From NCBI RefSeq assembly GCF_001684335.1, contig NZ_LOIC01000018.1, forward strand, positions 51,095 to 115,094: a stretch of 64,000 nt of DNA, in the 5' to 3' direction. Shown here in pieces: positions 25,460-38,000 of the stretch (within the stretch, counting starts at the first letter, position 1; the number at the start of each line of letters is the position of its first letter). Position numbers and translations under genes: made by a program. The notes beneath the pieces are model-generated. The model saw only the letters and a list, made by a program, of their open reading frames with translations, did not search any database and had not been told where the DNA came from. Source of the DNA: Photorhabdus namnaonensis. GTDB taxonomy: Bacteria; Pseudomonadota; Gammaproteobacteria; Enterobacterales; Enterobacteriaceae.

Positions 25460-27114
25460 ATAGCAGGCTCTAAAGCAGCATTTTCTACTTTATCGGGGTG
25501 TACGTTGATTTCAATATTATCCACCAAACCATTATCCATAGTGATAACTCTATCCGCGATATGAAAATATTTATCGTCATGGCTAATAACGATGACCGTT
25601 TTTCCATTGCGCTTCATTTCGGGAAGTAATTCATGATAGAAAAATCTTCTATAATTAGGGTCCTGATCGGCAGCCCATTCATCAAACAAATAAATAGGCG
25701 CATCTTCCATATAAGAGATAACCAGAGCCAAGCGTTTACGTTGACCATGAGAAAGCTTAGTTGTGGACAATCTGCCCTCTTTCACCGTAACTTTTGCCGC
25801 TAAATCCAATTTTTTCAGATATTGACGAGTTAATTCATCATCGGCAAGTTCACCTTTTCGATTAATCACCGTATCAAACAGATAAAAATCCGAATGAATA
25901 ACACTGTACATATTCAGATAATTCTCTCGGTTATCTTTATCAATTACCTTATCATCTATGAAAATATCACCATCAGATTTATTCAATAGGCCAATCAACA
26001 ATTTGGCAAAGGTTGATTTGCCACTGCCATTACCGCCTTTTATAATGATAATTTCGCCACGCTGAATATCCAGATTAATCGGCCCAACAGAAAAACAATT
26101 CCCTTCACCGGCATATTTAAAGCTGATGGAACGCAGGGAAATTCGAGACCACTCTTTAAATTCTTCTGTGTTGGTTAAGGTTGGTTCCATTGATAAGTTT
26201 TCAGAGAATTTTAAGCGATCAATCTTACGTAGAGATATAAGCGCTTTTACTATGGTTTCCTGTGAGGATAGAATAAAATCAACAGGACCCAGTAAAAAGG
26301 TCATAATAAAGATAAAGGTAAGAATATCATTGCCTGCCCCTATCCCCCACATAACGTGAGAAAATAAAATAGACCCAAGCACCATAAATAATAATATTTG
26401 CCCCCAGTTTTCATTTAATTTCCAGAAAATTTCTGATTTAAGATCAGAATCATTAATCTTTTCTAATGATGGTAAAACACCTCGATTAAAAAACGAATGT
26501 TTGCGCTTTTCATTATTATTAAGCTCTTTAACACCATCCACCAAACTTTTAAATTGTTCATGAAGGCTATCATAATCATCACGATATACCTCATCATAAG
26601 CTTCGGCTTTACTAATAAAATAACGTGATACCAAAAGCCCTAACGGGAGAGTGACCAACGTGACCATAAACAGCTCAATCGATTTGAATGCCAGAAAACC
26701 GAAACATGCAATCACTGTAATCACATGATAAATAAACTGTGGCATGGTGGAAATAGCCCTGGAAATATCACTCACATCAGAAGTTAAACTAGCTTGAACT
26801 TTATGCCCGCCAATCCGATCCAAAATGGCATAAGGGGTATTCAAGATACGTTTCACTAAGGTACTACGAACTTCAAAAATAATTTTGACGCTTAACTTTG
26901 TCATTAAGTAATTAGCAAAAGAACTCACAATAAATAAACAAGCGAGTCCGATGAAGAACTTAACTGTCCATGATACTAAATCAGCACTAATCTGCTCCAA
27001 TGCATCATCGGTAATCAAGGAAATTAACCAAATACTAAAGAAAGCACTAAAAGCACCAACGATACTATTAAAAATAATTTTTAACCGATTGGCTTTAACC
27101 AAATCAGAGATCAT
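25441..27114 (-). CDS. SyrD/PvdE-type peptide ABC exporter
   Basis: This 557-residue half transporter has six N-terminal membrane segments (about 10-310) fused to an ATPase. Walker A is GGNGSGKST near 366, the signature is LSHGQ near 451, and Walker B is IYLFDEWAADQDP near 475. The FDEWAADQDP sequence is characteristic of the cyclic-peptide/siderophore exporters SyrD and PvdE. It would export the peptide, probably as an acylated precursor, across the inner membrane to the periplasmic acylase encoded three genes later. It lies 40 bp after the thioesterase gene, with an AGGAG site. Confidence 0.92.
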   Translation of the reverse strand: MISDLVKANRLKIIFNSIVGAFSAFFSIWLISLITDDALEQISADLVSWTVKFFIGLACLFIVSSFANYLMTKLSVKIIFEVRSTLVKRILNTPYAILDRIGGHKVQASLTSDVSDISRAISTMPQFIYHVITVIACFGFLAFKSIELFMVTLVTLPLGLLVSRYFISKAEAYDEVYRDDYDSLHEQFKSLVDGVKELNNNEKRKHSFFNRGVLPSLEKINDSDLKSEIFWKLNENWGQILLFMVLGSILFSHVMWGIGAGNDILTFIFIMTFLLGPVDFILSSQETIVKALISLRKIDRLKFSENLSMEPTLTNTEEFKEWSRISLRSISFKYAGEGNCFSVGPINLDIQRGEIIIIKGGNGSGKSTFAKLLIGLLNKSDGDIFIDDKVIDKDNRENYLNMYSVIHSDFYLFDTVINRKGELADDELTRQYLKKLDLAAKVTVKEGRLSTTKLSHGQRKRLALVISYMEDAPIYLFDEWAADQDPNYRRFFYHELLPEMKRNGKTVIVISHDDKYFHIADRVITMDNGLVDNIEINVHPDKVENAALEPAISTMSL

Positions 27115-27154
27115 CGAGATTAACTCCTAAATAAAATTCTATTATTGCCAGACT

Positions 27155-28993
27155 TTAACAACCTTTACTTTGCCACAAAGTGATATTCCATCCCCCCATA
27201 AAACCTCGGCTAATTGTTTCTGACGTTAACCAAAGACAGTGTTGATAAATAGCATCATCACCATTAATTTGCAAAATCAACACTCTATAGCCTTTGTCAT
27301 AAACATCTGTTTTCAACCGCCGTAGAAGTTGCTTAAGCTGATCATTTAAAAAACCATCAAAATTATAAATAACCACATGGTTTTCATTAAATTGATAATT
27401 ATTTACATCAGTTTGTATTATCTCAATGTGATTTTTTTTATTTATAACGTTAACATTTTGCTGCGCAATTAATGCCAACGATTCAATCATTTCTACTCCG
27501 GTAATCTTGCTAAAATTGTAATCAGACGCACAGATAATCGTCCGACCTTTACCACATCCCAAATCGACAAATTCAAAATCACTGTACTCGATCGGCAGAG
27601 ACATTAATGCTTTATGAATCACACTGTAATGAGCAGGCATATAACGAGTACAAACGGGAGAATTGGCATGCCATTTATCGTCAAAAGCAATGCCATCAGT
27701 TTGAACATCTAAATATTGATCTTGGCTATCTTGTTGATCAATCCAGTGAAAAATTTCATCAAGTTTCGTGATGCCAAAAACAATCCATGATAAGTGATAC
27801 AACTCTTCTCCTCGTTGTACCCGAATTTTATTATCTAATATCGCCTTAGCGACAGCGGCGGATGGTTCTTCACTGGTTGCGCACGCTATCAATGCATCCA
27901 CACTGATTTCAATTTCACTATCAAAATCATATTGTTCATACATTGCATCATCAGCGTTAAAATCAATATGTACACAACCATCCGCTATCTCAATAAACCA
28001 ATATCCGGCCGGTGATATCCTCACTCGGTGACAATGATTGATATTATTTATAGGCCGATAAATATCGGCCCGATATTGCACAATGTCGAGCAACTCCTGA
28101 TAGGTTAAGTTCGATTTTTTGAATGAAGGCTCTGGCAGGTAGCGTTGTCGCAATATAGCCTCAGCCAGACCTTCAACAGCACCCGGTTTTAATACTGAAT
28201 AATGATCGCCGCTTACCATGCCACAAGTAATCGTTTGTGCGACATAATCTTGTAACGATGCAATAATTTTCTCTTTCTCTGCCCGTAGTTGTATGGAAGT
28301 TTCGCAATAAATGAATGTCATCTTGCCCTTTAATCTGGCTGATGGAACATAATTGCAAGTCATCATCGAGTAGCTTTTATAAACTTCAATAAAGCTTTCC
28401 AGCGCTTCACCTTCAATGCCTTGAGCTAACTCAGCACTGACTTCATCGATCTCCTCGCGGGTATAAGGCTGTTGCTCATAGGCGGTAAGAAAACTATCAA
28501 GTGCTATCAAATCAACCGTTTTTCCTTCGTTTTCTAACGCTAAAGCGACCTCGAAAGCAATACATGCCCCCACACAATCACCCACCAGTCGATAATGCTG
28601 TTGTGGATAAGCTTGCAAAAGTAATGCCGCATAGCGTTCAGCCAATGTTTTGACTGTCACTGTTTTCCCTCCCAAGAATAGGGAAGTCGCGTCAAATACT
28701 TTGAGGCAGAAATCGTTTTTTATTTCTCGGGCTAAATCAATAAAAGATGATACCGGCGCACCTGCGCCGGGGACCAAAAATAATGGCGTTTGGTCAGCAC
28801 CCAATGACACCAATTTAATGGCTTCATCCGGCGCTAAAAAAGCAATAATGTCAGCTTTATTAGCAACCACCAGGTTTTTTAGTTCAGGGGTAAAAACACA
28901 ACCTGACATGACCTTAAAACCCAATTTACCGTGCTCAACAAATAACCGCACGCCCGCAGCCGAAGTTTGCCGAATAATATCAACGACTCGCAT
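27155..28993 (-). CDS. TubC docking - thioesterase (Cys nucleophile) - methyltransferase fusion
   Basis: This 612-residue protein has four parts. Residues 1-57 form a TubC-type docking domain. Residues about 60-285 are an alpha/beta-hydrolase thioesterase with the nucleophile in GDCVGA (Cys140, not Ser), an Asp in 'ALDSFL' and a His in 'SGDHYSVL'. Residues about 320-420 resemble an SCP2-like fold, which is uncertain. Residues about 450-612 are a class I SAM methyltransferase with VDLGCGKGR. It follows the last NRPS by 35 bp with an AAGGTGG site, and the docking domain should recruit it to that NRPS for chain release. The methyltransferase could act on the released carboxylate or a side chain; this is unknown. 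Confidence 0.83.
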   Translation of the reverse strand: MRVVDIIRQTSAAGVRLFVEHGKLGFKVMSGCVFTPELKNLVVANKADIIAFLAPDEAIKLVSLGADQTPLFLVPGAGAPVSSFIDLAREIKNDFCLKVFDATSLFLGGKTVTVKTLAERYAALLLQAYPQQHYRLVGDCVGACIAFEVALALENEGKTVDLIALDSFLTAYEQQPYTREEIDEVSAELAQGIEGEALESFIEVYKSYSMMTCNYVPSARLKGKMTFIYCETSIQLRAEKEKIIASLQDYVAQTITCGMVSGDHYSVLKPGAVEGLAEAILRQRYLPEPSFKKSNLTYQELLDIVQYRADIYRPINNINHCHRVRISPAGYWFIEIADGCVHIDFNADDAMYEQYDFDSEIEISVDALIACATSEEPSAAVAKAILDNKIRVQRGEELYHLSWIVFGITKLDEIFHWIDQQDSQDQYLDVQTDGIAFDDKWHANSPVCTRYMPAHYSVIHKALMSLPIEYSDFEFVDLGCGKGRTIICASDYNFSKITGVEMIESLALIAQQNVNVINKKNHIEIIQTDVNNYQFNENHVVIYNFDGFLNDQLKQLLRRLKTDVYDKGYRVLILQINGDDAIYQHCLWLTSETISRGFMGGWNITLWQSKGC

Positions 28994-29028
28994 TATTCCA
29001 CCTTATTTATCAGCGTCTATTTTCATCA

Positions 29029-32000
29029 TCATAACCAACCCTCTTCTGCCACCGAGTTATGTCCCTGATTGGCTTGTTCAGCTTGCTGCAACTGCTTACG
29101 CTCAATTATCAGCGCCAGTATGGCGAGATCACCGGCTGTCATGACATCGGCAACGCTTACCGCTACCGCAAAAGTCTGTTGTATCTGATGTAAAAACCTC
29201 AACAAGGTTAATGAGTTCCCGCCCAACTCGATAAAAGATGCGGTTAAACTCACCATGCTTAATGGTAATTTCAGTGCGTCGGCACACAGTTGTATCAACT
29301 GTTTTTCAATTTCAGTTTCCGCAACACGATCCAACCCACGGGTAATGCAAGGTTTTGGCTCTGGTAAGGCGGCAAAATCCACTTTACCATTAGCCGTGGT
29401 TGGTATGGCGGCTATCACGGCATATAGAGTTGGCGCCATATATTCCGGTAATCGGGTTTTCAGTCGCTCTCTTATCAAGGGAATGGCAGCATCCGTTTCA
29501 GCGCCCTCTGGCATCACCAACCAGGCACATAGCTGTTTTTCGCCGGTTGCATCGACAGTCACTCGCACAATACTTGTCGCCACTCCATCAAGAGCTGACA
29601 GTGCTGACTCTATTTCGCGGGTTTCGATACGAAAACCTCTGATCTTGACCTGATTATCAAGGCGACCGACATAAACCAGTTCACCATCGTTATTCCAATA
29701 AACACGATCACCAGTTTTATATAAACGTACTGTTTGTTCCGGCAAGATGACCATTTCAATAAATTGTGCCGCATTTTGCTCTGGGTTATTTACATAGCCC
29801 AAGCTCAAAGCGTCGCCAGCAATGTAGAGTTCACCAATAACACCTGGCGGTACCAATCCACCTTGAGAATCCAAAACATAGGTCTGACAATGTGCCAAAG
29901 GACGTCCTATAGGCACCACTGAATTTGTTAAAGTATCTAATTGTGTGACATCGATAGCCGTCGCTACAATAGTTGTTTCAGTCGGTCCATAAGTGTTGAA
30001 TAAACGAATCTTTCCTTGTGTTTTTTGTTGCCATAACGCCAATAATTCCATTCGCATGGCTTCACCACCGACAATGCACAACTTCAAATGCTCAACAAGT
30101 CGCTCAACATCGTCAGCGGTTAATTGATACGTCCACTCATGCCATAAGGCTGTGGGTACTGAAATAAGTGTGACTTTTTGCGCATTAATGATCTGACATA
30201 ACTGTTTAACGCTGTACGCTGTTTTATGACGATCCATAACCAGACGACCGCCGGAAAATACCGACAACATTAATTCTTCGATAAAAATATCAAAACCAAT
30301 GTTGGCAATTTGCAATACACGGGCAGAATTTGTCGGATAACAGCGTTGAGTAGCCTGATAATAGCTCAATAAATTGTGATGACTGATCTTAATGCCTTTA
30401 GGCGTACCCGTTGAACCCGAGGTATACATGATGTAAGCAATACGCTCTTGCGCTGATAATGCCGTTTCTGGCGCCACAACAGCAGTATCAACCGACTCAA
30501 GCTCATCAACCATAACAATTCTTTGTTCATCAACAGGCAAAGTGTGGCTTTCAGAACGCTGTGAAACAATAAGCTGAATATCAGCATCGTTAATAATATG
30601 GGCAATGCGTTCTATTGGATAATCGGTTGCTAATGGCACAAATGTCGCGTTCGCTTTCAAAATGGCTAAGACACTAATCACCACCTCAGGACTACTTGAT
30701 AAATAAATACCCACCGTATCATTTATCCCAATACCCCGCGCAACAAGAAGTGCCGCCAGCTTGTCCGCCGCTAACGCCAACTGAGCATAATTCATGCTTC
30801 CCCAAGGCCCTGACAAGGCCACTTCATCAGGTATTTGACGCGCAACTCGGGCAAATAATCGCGTCAGAGATGGGCAATCATTGGCAATAGATGACGCATT
30901 GTGGGCTAATTGATGCAAGTGTTGGATTTGACTTGGCGCCAAATAATCCGCATGCCCTAAGTGATGATGTCGTGAAACTAACATCGATTTTATTGCGGTT
31001 TCATAATAAGCTAATATTTGCCCCGCCTGATGTTCCCCAAATACCGATTGAGTTAACGCTAATTGCAGAACCAGAAAACTATTAGCGGAACTATGATGGC
31101 AAACAAAATCATAACCATAATCAACTCGTTCATATTCATGATCATCAGCCTGTTCAGGCTCAATATCCTGAGTTGGCTGTAATTCATCAGCCACATGAAA
31201 ATCGACATAGTTAAATAAAGCACCAGAGTAGTCACACTTGAATTCCTCTTGCATCATAGCAACCGGATAATGTCGATAAGGCCAGCTTGCAGTGCTATAT
31301 TCGGTTAATTGCTGAATTAGCGACGACCAAGTTTGTTGATGGATATCGGCATTAACCGGCGGCGTATTTAAGAATAATCCAAGACAAGATTCAGCCCCCT
31401 CCACTTCAAGTCTTCCGTGGCTGACCACCGAACTGGTTATGGAATCAGTGCCATTGATTTTCGCCAATATATAAACATGTACCGCCAACAGCAATGTGCG
31501 CAACGGCACGTTTAAGCTCGTCGCAAGTTGTTGCAAATCATCATGTAAATAAGATAGCTCAAGACGAGCGGCATAATGTTGTGTTGATCCTTTGCCGGTC
31601 CAGTCAGGCAATACCGCAGCGTTGGCAATGTGCTGCCAATAGGCTTTGTGTTCAGGAGCATCAATAGCCGCCAGCTCCTCAGCAATATATTCACCGTAAT
31701 GCGGTAAGCCGGCTCTTGGTGGAATAGAACCGCCAGACAACACCGATAAATAGTTTTCCATAAACTCAACTTTTAGGTTGGCGACACTCCAACCGTCAAG
31801 AATGGCGTGTTGATGGGACAAAACCAGAGCAAAGGTATTATTAGCGTCAATAAATACAGTAACTCGCCACATTAATTCATTTTCAGCGAAAAAGTTGCTA
31901 TTTTCCTGTTCTAAACAGTGCGCTAATTGATGCTCAAATTCCTGCGCGGAAAGGTGGCGACAATCATTAAACGTAACCGGCAAAGCAATCGTTTTATGAA

Positions 32001-35000
32001 TATATTGCAGCGCTCTTCCTAATTCGAAGTTGTATGTCGCACGCAATAGTTCATGGCGTTGTATTATGGCGTTAAACGCTTGACAAAACGCTTGTTCATT
32101 CCACGCCATATTAATCGAGTAATGCTCTACAATATGGTAACTTTCATCTTTTAGCTGATGATAAATAGACCCCAGTTGCAAACTCGACAATGAATATGCA
32201 TCATCCAATGTGGATTGCTCTTTTAATGCCGCCCGTTCGTCATCCGTGAGTAATGAAAAAGCGTGATAAGCATCTTTAGAAGAGATATTTTTGTTGTTTA
32301 AATCAGGTAATTGCTGCGTTATTTCATGAATACTTTGATAGGCCAAAATATCTTTTACACTGAGCGCCAAACCTGCCTGTTTAGCCATTGCAACAACACG
32401 CACAATTAATATTGAGTCACCCCCCAAAGCAAAGAAATTATCGTAACGACTTACTTTCTCCTGCTTCAAAACAACGGCAAAAATAGAGGCTAATATTCTT
32501 TCAACGTCATTTTGTGGCGCAACATATTCAGTACTGGTAAAAGCACTGGCCTCTGGTGCGGGTAGTTTTTCTTTATCCACTTTTCCGGTAATACTCACCG
32601 GGAAAGCGTCCAGACAGACAAATGCACTGGGAACCATGTAATGAGGTAATTGATGCCGTAGCTGTTCTCTGATCTGTTCAACCAACAACGATTGCGACGT
32701 TTGCAAATAAGCGATAATTTGTTTATTGCCCGGCTCTATTTCCCGCACCATAGTAATAGCATTTTGTACATCAGGTAATACACGCAGCTTGGCATCAATT
32801 TCAGCCAGTTCAATGCGGAATCCACGCAGTTTTATTTGATCATCATTACGCCCTAAAAACGCCAGCGTTCCATCAGATTTCAATCTCGCTTGATCACCGG
32901 TGTGATAAATATAACCACAACCACCAGAAAGATTGTCTTTAACAAATTTTTGTTGCGTTAATTCGCTATTGTGGTTGTAACCTCTTGCCAAACCAGGGCC
33001 GCCTACCGCAATTTCACCCACCACCCCCATAGGCACAGGCTCGCCATAAGCGTCAAGGATATAAATGTGGGTATTGGCAAACGGCGTACCAATGGGAACA
33101 TAGGCATCATCAGGCAAAGAGAGATGAGTCACATCACCGTAACTGGCGTCAATCACTGATTCTGTTTGTCCATAAATATTGAAACAACGGCCATCAGGAT
33201 GCATCAGCTTTTGCAAGCGGTTCAAATCACGACCATACCAAGCTTCGGAACCCACTAATATATGGCGCAGTGAATTTAATCGAACCCTGTTTTGTTCAGC
33301 ATAATCGAGTAAATTTCTCAGAATGACCGGCACAAAGTCACCAAATGTCACCTGTTGTTGTTCAATAAGCTGATACAAAGCCTCTGTGGTAATTAAATCC
33401 GACTTGCGACAAATCACCAAGCGACCACCGGTGGTCAAGCTTTTAACGATGTCTCCCAGAAAAATATCCACCGCCAAACCCGCCATTTGCAATACGGTCG
33501 GCGGCCTCTGGAATAAGCCAAATACCGCATCCCAACCATAAAAACGCGCAATCATCGCCGTGTGCTCAACCATCACGCCTTTGGGATGACCCGTTGTGCC
33601 TGAGGTGTAAGTCATGTAAGCCAAATTGGTCGCGACTGAATGACGCCGCGTCGCCGCAATATTAGTATCAATCTGCGACTGGTTTAATATCTCATCCAAT
33701 CTCCAGATGTTGTACGCCGAAGCCACTTCAACAGGCAAACGCTGAATATCATCCACCACAACCAATGGTGTACCGCTATCTTGAAGAATGTATTCAATCC
33801 GCTGCAATGGCTGATCAGCATCAAACGGCACATAGGCTAAACCCGCCTTCAAGATACCAAGTACGGTAATCACTGAAACCGCAGTACGCTCCATACAAAC
33901 CGCAATAAAGGAATCCGAGGTATAACCTTTGTCCAACAAAAAGTGAGCGACCCGATTCGCTTGAGCGTTCACTTGCCGGTAAGTGAGATGCAACTCGCCG
34001 TCAATAACCGCTGTTTGTGCTGGACTCCGTTCCACCTGTTCTTCGAACAATTGATGAATGCACTTATCAGCCGGATAAGGCTGCCAATTGTCATTGATAT
34101 CGACCAACAGATATTCTCTTTCCTGCACAGTTAACACCGGCAGTTTAGCCAAAGGAGCTGTTTGATATTGATCACTCACTAATGCAGACAATAAAGTCAG
34201 GAACCGTTGGCTGAATCGGGTTATTGTCGACCGCTCGAATAGTTCACAGTTATATTCAAAACTAAAATCAAGACTGTTCTCATCTTCACTAGCATCCAGG
34301 GTTAAATCGAACTGGGCTGTGACATGTTCGCTATCAAGGTACTCAAATTCAAGGTGACTCAATTGCAATACCTTGGACTCATTAGTATCCATTGAGAATA
34401 CAACTTGGAATAGCGGCGAGTAACTTGTACTCCGCTCCGGCTGCATTTTCTCCACCAATAGTTCAAACGGCAGTAACTGATGTGCTTGAGCATCAATATT
34501 GACTTGGCGAATATGTGACAGATATTCAGCAAAAGTGAGATCGGCCTGGTATTGGGTACGCAGCACGAGCATGTTGACGAAAAAGCCGATAAGCGGCTCA
34601 ACTTCCACCTGCAAACGATTCGCAACCGGCGTCCCGATGACAATATCCTTGCTTTGTCCATGACGGGCGAGTAACAGGGTAAACGCCGCATGCAATACCA
34701 CAAACAGGCTAGTATTGTGCTGACTGGCAAGGGATTTGAGCCCAGTCAACAGAGACTTGTCAGCACTAAATTCAAATAGCCCGCCACGGCTGCCAAGCTG
34801 TAATGGACGTGAATAATCCAACGGTAAGTCGTGTACAGGAGGCAACTCATTAAGCTGAGTGAGCCAGTAGTTAAGATCCGTTTGTAACGTTTCACCCTGT
34901 AGTTGTTGCCGTTGCCAGACCGCATAATCTTTATATTGAATGGGTAGCGATGGCAAAGCCGGTTGCTGACTGCCCTCAAGCAGTTGGCTGTATATGTTGA

Positions 35001-38000
35001 CAAATTCATCAGCAAGCACTTTGATTGACCAACCATCTGATGCGATATGGTGCATATTGAATACCATAACACACTGATTTTCCGCTATTTTTAGATAAGC
35101 TGCTCGCAGCATGACATCGTTAGCCAAATCAAATGCCTGCTCCGCGTGTTGCTGAATAAATTCTTGTACCTGCTGTTGGCCGCTTTTTTCCCCAAGGCTC
35201 TGGTAGTCAATGCGGTCTATCTTCACCGTTACCTTGTCCAACACTTCCTGCCATGCACCGGCGGTATCATGCCGATAGACCGTTCGCAACACTTGGTGCC
35301 GCTGGACAATCATGTTTATCGCACGTTCAGCGATAGCGAGATTGAAGTCCCCTTTGACGGTTAATGCCAACGGCATATTATATTGAGGCGTTTGCCCATC
35401 TAACTGGTCAATAAACCAAAGCCGTTGCTGGGCAAACGACAATGGAAGCCGCGCTATTTCAGCGGCAGGCGTAATTGGCGCTATCGCTGCATTGCCGCAA
35501 GTTGCTCTTTGTTGTTCAGCGATCAATTGCGCCAGTTCCGCCAAGGTTTGGCTTTCAAAGACGACCCGAACAGAGATCGATACGGCCAAGGTTTTCTGGA
35601 TCTCCGAGACCAACTTAATCGCCAATAGGGAATGTCCCCCTAGCTTGAAAAAGTTATCGGTACGGCCCACTTTAGGATAGCCTAACAACTGCTGCCACAT
35701 ATCAGCCAGTTGTTCCTCCAGCGCCCCCTGCGGGAAACTGTTGTTCTCCGGTAACGGCTCTTGCATCTCTACACTCAGCAACGCTTTGTAGTCGACTTTT
35801 CCGTTTACCGTCATTGGAATACTGGCTAGCGCAATAAAGGTATTGGGGACCATATATTCCGGCAAGGTTTGGCTTATTTGTTCCCTCAGCGCTGCTGGCT
35901 CCAGCGGCGCATCAGCAACGTAGTATGCAATCAGTTGTTTGTTGCCGTTAAGCTCATTAACCGTGACAACCGCCTGTCTCACCCCATCAATCGCAATAAG
36001 TTGATTCTCAATCTCACCCGGCTCAATGCGGAAACCCCGAATTTTTATCTGGCTATCCTTCCGCCCGATATATTCAAGCTCACCATGAACATTAAACCTC
36101 ACCAGATCGCCGGTTCGGTAAAGCCGCTCAACCTCACCGTCGAAAAAAGCAACTTGAATAAAACTTTTCTGCTGCTCCTCAGATCTGTTCAAGTAGCCGC
36201 GAGAAACGCCTTTACCACCAACAACCAATTCACCAATGACGCCTTGTGGCGCCAAATTCAAACGCTCATCAACAATATAGGCTTTAACATGACCACATAC
36301 TCTGCCAATAGGCACCGATTGCTCAATCTGCAACGCGGATTCGATTAAGTAGTAGCTCGCCAAGACTGTTGTTTCGGTCGGCCCATAGGTATTCATCACC
36401 GGAGGACGGTTTGCTGATGCGAACCAATGTCTGACAATTTCAGCATTAATGGCTTCACCGCCAACGATAACCAACCGTAGCATGTCAGGCACCAAAGCGT
36501 CGCCACTACTCACCTGATGCCAAAATGCAGTGGGTAAACTCATTACGGTGATGTTGTGCTGACCACACTGTTGCCAAAATAGGTCAGCGCTGTCGAGCCA
36601 ATCATCGTTCCTCAATACCAAAGCGGCCCCTGCACTTAGGGTGACAAAACACTCTTCAATGGAAATATCAAATGCAAATGAGGAGAACTGTAATACGTTG
36701 TCGTCAGGTTTAACGGCATACATTGCCAATGCTGCCGCCACAAAATGGCTCAACTGGGTATGCTCTACCATGACCCCTTTAGGTTTGCCCGTCGATCCGG
36801 AGGTATACATGACGTAGGCAAGTTGATCCAAGCGATGGTTGATATTCGGATTATCCGATGCAGCCCCTGAAAACAGCGCCATTTCCAGGGTTAATAGCTC
36901 AACAATGACATTCAGCTCAGCAAACTTGCCTGCATATGCGTTGTTCGTCAATACGATCACCGGCCGACAATCCGCAATAATGTGATGGATTCGGGACTGA
37001 GGGTTGTCAACGTCAATGGGGGTGTAAGCGGCGCCTGCTTTCAGTACCGCCAATATACTGATAATCATCTCAGGGGAGCGAGGTAAACATAACGCGACAA
37101 TATTGCCCGGCTCAACCCCCTTTTCGATGAGGTAATGCGCCAACCGGTTAGCCCGCTGGTTTAACTCTCGATATGTCAGGGTTTGATTTTCTCCCGCAAC
37201 CTGCCATACCAAAGCGGTGGCATCGGATCTTTGTTCTGCCTGACGTTCAAACCGGCATTGCACAGATTCTGTCGTTGTCGCGATAGAAGACGGTATTGCC
37301 AGTTGTCGCCCTAATCGGCGCTTTTCGTCTTCATCCAACAATGCCAAAGCGCCTAATGTTTTATAAGGATTTTTGGCGATATCAATCAGTAAGATTTCAA
37401 ACGATTTGAGTAACCTTGCGATGGTGTGTTCATGGAATAAGCTACTGTTGTATACCACTTCAAATAGAATAGTGTCACCGTCATCAATCGCATCGAGTTC
37501 CAAATCGAATTTAGAGAACGCTTCACCCGAAGATACCGGCATAAATATCACGTCATCCAGTCTCGATTCGCTGGCCTCCGTCGTATCCATTGTGAACATG
37601 AACTGGAATATAGGTGAGTAAGCGATGTTCCGGCTCACCGCCAATTTCTCCACAAGAACATCAAACGGCAAATCCTGATTCATTTGTGCTTCAATGTTGA
37701 CTTGCTTTACATGCTGCACAAACTGCATGAAATCAATTTCACCCTGATATTCGGTCCTCAACGCCAGCGTATTGACGAATAACCCGATCAGTGACTGTAA
37801 CTCTTTTTGTTTACGGTTGGTGGCCGGGGTACCAATGACAATATCTGTTTGCCGGCTGTAGCGAGCGATAAATACTGAAAATGCAGCGTGCAATAACATA
37901 AATAGAGTGGCGCCGGCATCGCCCGCATGTTTACGCAACATTGCCGAAAATTGCCGTTCCAATCGGAATCGCACCTTAACACCGTAGTTGGTCTGTTTCA

